This document shows, one piece after another, positions 14,301-19,539 of a stretch of 19,539 nt of DNA. The notes under the pieces are model-generated. The model ran no database searches. It was given only the letters and a program-made list of their open reading frames with translations, and had not been told where the DNA came from. The stretch is from Acidobacteriota bacterium (GTDB taxonomy: Bacteria; Acidobacteriota; Terriglobia; Terriglobales; Acidobacteriaceae): assembly GCA_021810815.1 (NCBI GenBank), contig JAJZHR010000004.1:1-19539 (forward strand), given 5' to 3'. Both the position numbers and the translations under genes were made by a program. The first letter of the stretch is position 1; every line of letters begins with the position of its first letter.

Positions 14301-15956
14301 CCAGATGACGTTCATGATGACCGTCCCTGGGTGCGTCGGATCCCAGAAGAAATACCTGGGAATGGCGAGCGCGAGGCCGAGGAAGTTCAGCGCCAGCATC
14401 ATCAGGAACGGCTGCGCAATGCGGGCGTCGAAGAACGACCTGTTCACCACGCCGCCCTTCGCTGTCACGTTGAAGCTGCCGAGCTTTGGATTCACCAGGG
14501 CGAGCATGGTCGGAAGGAAGATGTACGGTGCCAGCACCGTCTCGTAGATCTCGTTCCAGAAGGAGTGGCGGTGCTGGCCCTGGATGCGCGAGTTGGTGAT
14601 ATTCGAAAGCGTGAGGTGGGGGAAGGCATACGCCAGGATGGCCGCCCAGTAGCCGGGGACGTTGGTGTGGCCCAGAATCAGGTAGATCAGAGGCGCGGTG
14701 AGGAAGACCAGCCGCGGCAAAGCGTAGAGGAAGTGCGTCATCGCGTTGAAGTAGCAGAGCCTCTGCGCCGGCTTCAGCCCCTTGGCAAAGAGCGGGTTGT
14801 CCGTGCGCATGATCTGGATCATGCCGCGCGCCCAGCGGATGCGCTGCTTCACGTGGCCGCTCAGCCGCTCGGTCGCCAGGCCGGCCGCCTGCGGAATATT
14901 AATGTACGCGGTGTTCCATCCCCGCATCTGCATCTTCAGCGAGGTGTGCGCGTCCTCCGTCACGGTCTCCACCGCGATGCCGCCGATCTCATCCAGCGCG
15001 GAGCGGCGCAGCACCGCGCAGGAGCCGCAGAAGAAGGTCGCATTCCAGAAGTCGTTGCCATCCTGCACAATGCCGTAGAAGAGTTCGCCCTCATTGGGAA
15101 TCGTGCGAAACTGGCCCAGGTTCCTCTCGAATGGATCGGGCGAGTAGAAGTGGTGCGGCGTCTGCAGCATGCCCAGCTTGCGGTCGCGCTGGAACCATCC
15201 CATCGTCACTTGCAGAAAGCTGCGCGTGGGCACGTGGTCGGAGTCGAAGATGGCGACGTACGGCGAGTTCAGCCGCTTCAGCGCGCGGTTGATATTGCCC
15301 GCCTTCGCGTGCTTGTTGTCGTCGCGCGTCATGTAGCCGATGCCCGCCTCCAGGGCGAACAGGCGGAACTCCTCGCGCTTGCCGTCGTCCAGGATGTAGA
15401 CGTTCAGCTTGTCTTCGGGCCAGTCGATGTTCATCGCTGCCAAAGCAGTGAAGCGCACCACGCTCAAAGGCTCGTTGTAGGTGGGAATCAGCAGATCCAC
15501 GGCTGGCCAGAGGGCGGAGTTGTCTGGCAGCGGAACCGGCGTGCGCCGCAGGGGCCACAGCGTCTGGAGATATCCCAGGAAAAGAATAATGAAGGCGTAC
15601 GCCTCGGCGCCGACCAGGACCCAGATGAAGAAAGCATCCAGCGGCCCCCACTTGGTCGCCGGGTCGATGAAGAATTTCACCACCGTGCTGATGCGCCAGT
15701 AGCCATAGCGGAACGTGGCGAACATGGACATCAGCATCAGCGTCAGCGTGACCAGGTAGGAACTGGAGCTGCGGTCGAGCCATACGCTGACGAGCACCAT
15801 GATCAGGCCGAGCACCGCCTGCTGCGGCCATGTGAGATCCAGGATGCCCGTGAAGCCGAGCACCAGAATGCCGCCGACGATGACGATGAGGCGCAGCACG
15901 GCGAGGAGGATGCCCTCGCCCGACTCGAACTCTTTCCATAGCGCGGATCGCGTCAT
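11394..15956 (-). CDS. bcsAB: Fused cellulose synthase BcsA-BcsB (catalytic, PilZ and periplasmic subunits in one chain)
   Basis: A 1520-residue fusion. Residues 1-135 contain N-terminal membrane helices. About 150-380 is the GT2 glycosyltransferase with YILDDGKR (Asp190/191), FDSDH (Asp238/240), FFCGS, TED (333-335) and QRIRW (371-375). Further membrane helices to about 568 include the gating-loop motif FNVTAKGG (495-502). About 572-670 is a PilZ domain with RQTVR (574-578) and DLSSGG (601-606), the c-di-GMP binding pattern, so synthesis should be activated by c-di-GMP. After a membrane or signal-like stretch (about 720-744) and an Ala/Pro/Gly linker, about 795-1475 is BcsB, closed by a C-terminal membrane helix (about 1480-1503) and a charged tail. 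It polymerises UDP-glucose and passes the chain to the periplasm. The ATG overlaps the bcsQ stop (ATGA), with GGAG nine bases upstream. BcsA-BcsB fusions are known in acetic acid bacteria. Confidence 0.97.
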   Translation of the reverse strand: MTRSALWKEFESGEGILLAVLRLIVIVGGILVLGFTGILDLTWPQQAVLGLIMVLVSVWLDRSSSSYLVTLTLMLMSMFATFRYGYWRISTVVKFFIDPATKWGPLDAFFIWVLVGAEAYAFIILFLGYLQTLWPLRRTPVPLPDNSALWPAVDLLIPTYNEPLSVVRFTALAAMNIDWPEDKLNVYILDDGKREEFRLFALEAGIGYMTRDDNKHAKAGNINRALKRLNSPYVAIFDSDHVPTRSFLQVTMGWFQRDRKLGMLQTPHHFYSPDPFERNLGQFRTIPNEGELFYGIVQDGNDFWNATFFCGSCAVLRRSALDEIGGIAVETVTEDAHTSLKMQMRGWNTAYINIPQAAGLATERLSGHVKQRIRWARGMIQIMRTDNPLFAKGLKPAQRLCYFNAMTHFLYALPRLVFLTAPLIYLILGHTNVPGYWAAILAYAFPHLTLSNITNSRIQGQHRHSFWNEIYETVLAPYIFLPTMLALVNPKLGSFNVTAKGGVVNRSFFDARIAQPFLMMLALNFLGLALAIPRYFFWDPTHPGTVIMNVIWTCFNIVILGVATAVAWESQQRRQTVRVNMSVPARLVREDGFSMEGETVDLSSGGSAVNMAGTFDVMPGDTLTVIFPLTVGDAELPATVVGADGNAVRLQFDALTVQEEEMLTMVLYSRADTWLGWGEAREVDRPLTSLWRILQLSIHGLSQTARGLMKNKKNRPGRLATSIAPMLLVAGLLFLAAPRAAVAAPQRSTPRAAAASAPLAPTSNALTGAAAAGSPGAAAGSPGAATQAALPAGTFKNVFALSDIGVPDTIELRGVDSYHAVYFALPETEVVKTATMHLRYHFSPGLIPALSHLKIMLNGTLFATIPVVTNTDINGTFSNAGGGTILNNQSVTVTQNRNSALLEADIALPADLLVRNNQITFEFIGHYTLQCEDPSNSTLWSRVDNTTTLTMAGDLLPLQDDLKLLPLPFYDSAVNLHPSIPIVFMSQPTSKGIQAAGIIASWFGILTDYRPVRFPVSFGSIPQGNVIVIGENSAELPATLNLGSSSGPTVAMRTNPTDPYSKVLIVTGDDGDQLIAAAQALALQPDVFQGNQQHVPTLKLPAPREADDAPRWQSTDKITPMWDYAQGEALQGDGSVPIGVYLRVPPDLYYGARPNLSLFLNYRYNGIPLADESSLQVFFNNGYVSSAPLPHTASASQIMKTQVPVPVVNMRPFSNSILMKFYFQIAKKSQCQDSAPLNLQGAILRDSYLDLRGLAHWAAMPNLELFSNAGFPFTRKADLSETTVVLPDNPSADEIELFLTLMGHFGAQTGYPVLRVTVAGPEAMKAGANADFLVLGTVEDQPALGKLDGNLPVMIDVNGVKVQDTQGFFAPMQHAWWKIRSTEHVVSGDLQTGGGLPDTLIEGIESPYSQGRSVVVIAVKDHATMPQFLKAFLEVAQSSEIGQSVSVMHGSRFDSYRIGSDVYHVGDLSLLTQFGLWFSMFPWVVVIFVLIICFIMAVWIRVWLRRKARRRLQATEEEDN
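13603..13644. repeat. Two perfect 21-bp tandem copies in the BcsA-BcsB linker
   Basis: The 21-bp unit at 13603-13623 is repeated exactly at 13624-13644 and begins a third time. It encodes Gly-Ser-Pro-Gly-Ala-Ala-Ala type linker sequence between the BcsB signal-like segment and the BcsB domain, and keeps the frame. Confidence 0.95.
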
Positions 15957-18691
15957 TGCTGCTCACTCCATCGAACGCCGCGGAAGCCCAGGCTCGCGGG
16001 AGCCGAGGTGGACCGGACCCAGGCGGCGAGGTTCATATAGTCCTCCGCCACGGGCGAATTGGGGGCGTAGTCCATCACAGTCATCCCCTCGGCCAGGGCC
16101 TCGCTGACAGCAGGGCTGCGCCGGATGACGAATGGAAGCAGACGATCGCCGAGCTGCTGCCGCAGAACCTCCCTCACGTCCAGGTGCAACGGCTGGGAGG
16201 CATCGAACTGGTTCAGCACATAGAACACCTTCAAAGCGCGCCGATCCACGTCTGCGTGGGTCTGGAAAAACTGCTCTGCGGCAGACAGGCTGATGACCGA
16301 ATTGAGATCCGGCGAAACCGGCACCAGCACCACAGGGCCCATGCGGAGAATCCTGCGCGTCAGCGATCCCGAGGCCGTCGCCAGATCCACCACAATCCGG
16401 TTATTGCCGCGCGCGTTGCGCGTAATCTCCTCCACCAGCCAATCCGGCGACGCTGGCGCTCCCTGCGCGGCGACTTCCGCCGACTTCTTCTCCACGTCCA
16501 GGTTGATCAGGTTCACAGGAGCATCTGTGCTGCCGCTCGGCGGCGAGAAAGTCCGCATCGCTCCCGGCCGCAACTCCCGGGCTCCAAAATAAAAAGGCAA
16601 AAGACCGTAAGAAGTGGTGTCGGCGAGCAGCGTCTTCTCCCCGAGCGAGGCCAGAGCCCGCCCCAGAGTCGCCACCATGCTCGTCTTCCCCACGCCGCCC
16701 GCAAGCGAGAACAGGGCCAGCACAGGAATGCGGGCCTCTTTCTGCCGAACCGGCTGCACCTCCGGCTGCTGCTCCGCTCCCTCGAACACTCCCTTCAGCG
16801 CGAACCAGCGCGAGGCCACACGCTCCCGCGACTGCTGCAAGGTGTCCCCGAGGGCTGGACCGGGCGCCTGCAAAGGCGGCGCTGTGGTGGCCGCCGCACG
16901 CGCTGCTGCCACTGCGACCTCGCTCTCATAGAGCCACGCCGGACGCCCCGCTGGCACGGCAAACTCAGGCTGCTTGCCGCCAATGCGGAATGCATCCGCA
17001 CCGCGATAAGGCTCTTTCCCTCTCTCATCGGACGCATGTTCGCTTCGGACAGGCGAAGCCAGGGCCCGCTCAGCAGCAGGATCGGAGTCAGAGCCTCCGC
17101 CGCTGCCTGCCGAGGCCGCGCGGATCACACCGCTCCTCGATTGAGCTTCGCCCCGGAAGGACTGCCCTTCGCCGCGAAAGCTGCTGGCTCGAAATGTTCC
17201 CGAGGAGGTCGCGCCGCCAGAAGGAGTCGTTCCGTAGCTGCTTCCGAAAGCAGGAGCACGATAGGGCGCGCGCGCGGTGGAATTCGCGTCCATCTCCGGC
17301 TGGTAGGAAGCACTCTGGAAAGGAGCCTCCGGACGCTCCTCTGAGAGCGGCCGAAGCTGGCCGGAGCGCTCCTCGCCCAGACTGCGCGCAGCCAGCCTGA
17401 GGTCGTACTCTTTGCGCTGCGCCAGTTCCGCCTGAAGCCGCTGCTCCGCGCGCAGTTCCTGAACCCTGCGCTCCTGCTCCCGAATCTCTCTCTCTGCGAT
17501 CTCCTGCTCGGCTGCGCGCTGCGCTCCGATGCGATCTTCCTCGCGCCGCTCTTCGTCCCTCCGCCGAGCGGCCAGTCGATCCTGCTCAATGCGAAGCTCA
17601 AGCGCTGCCCGCTGCTCGGCGGCCCGCTGCTCCACTGCACGCTCTTCGGCGGTGCGTTGGTCGGCGGTGCGTTGGTCGGCGGCGCGACCTTCGGCAGCAC
17701 GCTGGTCGAAAGCGCGCGGATCTGCAGCGTGAGGGTCTGCAGAACGGCGATCTGCGGCGCGGCGATCTGCGGCGCGAAGGTCAGGGGCGCGAAGGTCCGG
17801 AGACTGCGGCGTCTCTGTGGAGCGAACGCTCTCCGCTTCCCTGGCGATGAAGCCGGCCCCCGTTGCGGGCTCCGCCCTGGATTCTGAACTGAACTCCGGG
17901 CCGGGGGGATCCTGACGCGCAACTTTCCTGCGCTCCAGAAACTCCTCGTCGCCTCGATAATATTTGCCGGACGACCTGAACTCGGCAGACGGTTGCGCCT
18001 TGGGCTCCGAACTCCGGCTCACGCGATACGCAGACAGCGGAGCATGGCTTCCGGGCTTGTGGATGTGATGCTCCACCTCGCCGTGCGGAGCCTCGCGGTA
18101 CGGGTCGGAGAGGCTTCCGCCAACAACTGGCTGCCGGCCAGAGCCGCCCTCGGCAGTTCCTGCTTGCTGGTTCGCATTCCTGAGCGCCTTCTCGTCCGCT
18201 TCAGCCTGCATCGCCGCCTCATGCGCCAGCGCTTGCTGGGCTGCGGCGCGCGCCTCTGCCTGCTCGGCATCAAACGCCGCCTCGACCGCGCCTTTCGCCT
18301 GCTGGGCAGCAAGCTCCGCCGCCGCTTCCGCAGCCGCACGCTCCGCTTGCGAAGCAGCAGCGGCTTTGGCGGCCTCAGCCGCCACCAGGGCATCAATCGC
18401 GCGCTGGGACTCCTCCAGAGCCTTGGTCTCTGCCTCCTGCTTGATCTTCTCCGCTGCGCGATGACGCATCTGAGCACGATATTCCCTGCGCGATGCCGAA
18501 AAATCACGGTACTTCGCGCCATGCAGGTTCGCCCAGGAATAAAGGACGGCTACATCCTCCGGCGTTTCTGCCGGCTTGCGCTCTTCCTGCGCCTCGGAGG
18601 CTGATCGAGCGTCTGGTCTGCGAAAGTCGCTGCCAGGGCCCGGAGCGCTTCGCCCTTCGCTGGTCCGTATGTCCATATTTCGCGTATCCAT
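15953..18691 (-). CDS. bcsQ: BcsQ-type MinD/ParA-like ATPase with BcsR-like N-terminus and long helical linker
   Basis: A 912-residue protein. The C-terminal part (about 655-912) is a MinD/ParA-like ATPase resembling BcsQ/YhjQ: P-loop FSLAGGVGKTSMVATLG (Lys669), NRIVVDLATASGSLTRRIL as Walker B region, and YVLNQFDAS. The ParA signature Lys of KGGxGKT is replaced by Ala; E. coli BcsQ also lacks it. About residues 45-75 (PEDVAVLYSWANLHGAKYRD and onward) resemble the small protein BcsR. Next comes an Ala/Glu-rich helix (about 80-172), a low-complexity region, 13 five-residue repeats and an Arg/Glu-rich coiled-coil-like stretch. BcsQ helps localise and assemble the synthase. I chose ATG 18691, preceded by GGGGGAAGC; a TTG at 18811 would extend it to 952 residues without family support. 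It is the first gene of the cluster and overlaps bcsAB by 4 bp. Confidence 0.88.
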   Translation of the reverse strand: MDTRNMDIRTSEGRSAPGPGSDFRRPDARSASEAQEERKPAETPEDVAVLYSWANLHGAKYRDFSASRREYRAQMRHRAAEKIKQEAETKALEESQRAIDALVAAEAAKAAAASQAERAAAEAAAELAAQQAKGAVEAAFDAEQAEARAAAQQALAHEAAMQAEADEKALRNANQQAGTAEGGSGRQPVVGGSLSDPYREAPHGEVEHHIHKPGSHAPLSAYRVSRSSEPKAQPSAEFRSSGKYYRGDEEFLERRKVARQDPPGPEFSSESRAEPATGAGFIAREAESVRSTETPQSPDLRAPDLRAADRRAADRRSADPHAADPRAFDQRAAEGRAADQRTADQRTAEERAVEQRAAEQRAALELRIEQDRLAARRRDEERREEDRIGAQRAAEQEIAEREIREQERRVQELRAEQRLQAELAQRKEYDLRLAARSLGEERSGQLRPLSEERPEAPFQSASYQPEMDANSTARAPYRAPAFGSSYGTTPSGGATSSGTFRASSFRGEGQSFRGEAQSRSGVIRAASAGSGGGSDSDPAAERALASPVRSEHASDERGKEPYRGADAFRIGGKQPEFAVPAGRPAWLYESEVAVAAARAAATTAPPLQAPGPALGDTLQQSRERVASRWFALKGVFEGAEQQPEVQPVRQKEARIPVLALFSLAGGVGKTSMVATLGRALASLGEKTLLADTTSYGLLPFYFGARELRPGAMRTFSPPSGSTDAPVNLINLDVEKKSAEVAAQGAPASPDWLVEEITRNARGNNRIVVDLATASGSLTRRILRMGPVVLVPVSPDLNSVISLSAAEQFFQTHADVDRRALKVFYVLNQFDASQPLHLDVREVLRQQLGDRLLPFVIRRSPAVSEALAEGMTVMDYAPNSPVAEDYMNLAAWVRSTSAPASLGFRGVRWSEQQ
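17603..17797. repeat. Thirteen degenerate 15-bp units within bcsQ
   Basis: Thirteen consecutive 15-bp units encode five-residue repeats of the form (D/E)xRAA, for example DLRAA, DRRAA, DQRTA and EQRAA. The unit gcggtgcgttggtcg occurs twice in identical form; the others are diverged. The core position is Gln/Arg/Pro rather than the Leu/Phe of true pentapeptide-repeat proteins, so a charged helix is more likely than a beta-helix. Confidence 0.9.
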
Positions 18692-19290
18692 GCTTCCCCC
18701 GACTGCTGGTCTGGAAAACCAATGCGTCTGCGCGCTCCGGGCTTGGAATCTCCTGTCCTCGGATGGCCGTAAGCTGCTCTGCCTGCATATCTTGTGGCGC
18801 TGCTTCGACAACCAGGCCGCAGATTCACTGAGGCCTTCCCTGCCCTCAGAAGCTGCCGTTCTGTGCCCGGCGCAACACGCCGCTGCAAATCTTTGGAGCC
18901 CGGCAATCTTCTATCAGCCAGCAGACTGCTTCGTGTAATGCTCTGAGGCTACGTTGGCCTCCCCATCAAGTCAATCAATGTTCTCTGCGACTTTTGTGGA
19001 AGCACTCGCCAAAAACCTCAATGCTCGCTGTCGCACCTCTGCACCATCGACGATGCACCGCTCGACATCCGCCCGGGAGGCGCCGCCGGCCCCCGAGGTT
19101 GCCCCCCGGCTCAGGAAGTGGGACGCAGCATGTAGGGACGCAACCTTCCCGGAACTGCAGAGTTCGCGCTCCGCAGGCGTAAAGCTGCAAAACCCCTGAT
19201 CTTCCCGGAATTTGCGGCCACTGCGCCTGATCGGCGATGACTGGAGCACCCTCCGCCGATGGCCACCATGTGCTATTTTGGAAGTGGCTG
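18692..19290. other. About 600 bp without a convincing gene: leader of the cellulose cluster and upstream region of tRNA-Lys
   Basis: Short reading frames here (for example a 92-codon frame on the minus strand at 18971-19249) have no recognisable motifs and no good ribosome site. The region contains a candidate minus-strand promoter (18946-18974), two copies of the palindrome TTCCCGGAA (19146-19154 and 19202-19210) and a 7-bp inverted repeat ATCGGCG/CGCCGAT (19230-19236 and 19254-19260). The TATTTT at 19274-19279 could be the -10 of the tRNA promoter, but no clear -35 is present. Confidence 0.5.
18946..18974 (-). promoter_or_regulatory. Candidate sigma70-type promoter of the cellulose cluster
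   Basis: On the minus strand TTGACT (18969-18974) is followed by 17 bases and TAGCCT (18946-18951). The -35 is close to consensus and the -10 is poor. It would give a leader of about 250 bases before the bcsQ ATG. Confidence 0.3.
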
Positions 19291-19366
19291 GAGAGCGTAG
19301 CTCAGTTGGTAGAGCATCGCCCTTTTAAGGCGTTGGTCCTGGGTTCGAGCCCCAGCGCTCTCACCA
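19291..19366 (+). tRNA. tRNA-Lys (anticodon UUU)
   Basis: A complete cloverleaf can be drawn. The acceptor stem GAGAGCG pairs with CGCTCTC. The D arm is GCTC/GAGC with loop AGTTGGTA. The anticodon arm is TCGCC-CTTTTAA-GGCGT, with anticodon TTT at positions 34-36. The T arm is CTGGG-TTCGAGC-CCCAG. The discriminator is A and the CCA end is encoded (19364-19366). The outermost pair of the anticodon stem is a T-T mismatch. It reads AAA/AAG lysine codons and is the only RNA gene in the window. Confidence 0.97.
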
Positions 19367-19539
19367 TCCCCCTCCTACCTTCGTACTCGCTTTCTGGTTA
19401 CTTACTCTTCGTATTCCGCCGCGCTGCAATCGCGTTCCGGAAATCCCCGGAGCATCGGCGCGGGCTGCCGTCGCCTCACCGGCGAGCCTCTCCCCTCAAC
19501 CCGTCGCCTTGTCGGGGCTGGCAGCAAGACCGCAATCCA
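19367..19539. other. No recognisable feature downstream of the tRNA
   Basis: These 173 bp hold no convincing reading frame, no hairpin with a T-run and no tRNA-end repeat that would mark an integrated element within the window. Confidence 0.5.

Noticed and set aside
14331..15941. A 536-codon open frame on the + strand
   Set aside because: It is antisense to the unmistakable glycosyltransferase part of bcsAB; its composition (Val/Arg/Glu/His rich) is that of a codon-shadow.
17603..17797. True pentapeptide-repeat (quinolone-resistance type) beta-helix in BcsQ
   Set aside because: The central position is mostly Gln, Arg or Pro instead of Leu or Phe, so the A(D/N)LXX rule is not met beyond the first two units.
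17603..17797. CRISPR array
   Set aside because: The repeats are short, contiguous and in-frame coding sequence with no unique spacers.
18971..19249. A 92-codon minus-strand frame upstream of bcsQ
   Set aside because: No recognisable motif, no clear ribosome site and composition unlike the neighbouring genes; it cannot be supported as a gene.
19230..19260. Hairpin ATCGGCG/CGCCGAT as a terminator
   Set aside because: The loop is 17 bases and no T-run follows on either strand.
19291..19366. tRNA-Lys as an attachment site of an integrated element
   Set aside because: No copy of its 3' end and no integrase gene was found in the window.

Overview
The window looks like a chromosomal segment of a GC-rich Gram-negative bacterium. 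The cellulose-operon architecture, the rhamnogalacturonan-esterase family gene and the split acyl-CoA mutase suggest an Acidobacteriota (Terriglobia/Acidobacteriaceae-like) genome. This assignment is an inference from gene content and was not tested by a search.

Left part (1-2847, + strand): the 3' end of a B12-dependent acyl-CoA mutase large-subunit gene, then its separate cobalamin-binding subunit gene. The family would usually be labelled methylmalonyl-CoA mutase. Two specificity positions (Phe at 125-127, Gln at 479-481) instead match isobutyryl-CoA mutase (IcmA/IcmB). The two genes are separated by an 825-bp segment carrying a vapBC toxin-antitoxin pair on the minus strand. This segment is flanked by a 25-bp perfect direct repeat made of the last codons of the large-subunit gene. 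The right copy also contains a good ribosome binding site and an ATG that overlaps the stop (ATGA) and is in frame with the small subunit. The module thus appears to have been inserted at an overlapping gene junction without breaking either gene.

Central and right part (18691 down to 2907, - strand): one long co-directional cluster for bacterial cellulose synthesis and export. In transcription order it encodes a BcsQ-type ATPase with a very long N-terminal extension that starts with a BcsR-like motif, a BcsA-BcsB fusion (c-di-GMP-controlled cellulose synthase plus periplasmic subunit), the GH8 cellulase BcsZ, a very large BcsC (TPR, about 640-residue low-complexity linker, outer-membrane barrel), and a secreted SGNH/CE12-type acetylesterase. 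The first three genes are tightly packed (4-bp overlap, then a 3-bp gap); the last two follow after gaps of about 70-100 bp. Together they would make glucan at the inner membrane, pass it through the periplasm, trim it with BcsZ and export it through BcsC. The esterase may remove acetyl groups from this polymer or from plant pectin. In-frame short tandem repeats have expanded linkers in three of these proteins.

Right edge: about 600 bp without a convincing gene, holding the likely promoter and leader of the cellulose cluster, then a complete tRNA-Lys(UUU) gene on the + strand with an encoded CCA end, then 173 bp with nothing recognisable. No CRISPR array, rRNA, transposase or integrase was seen.
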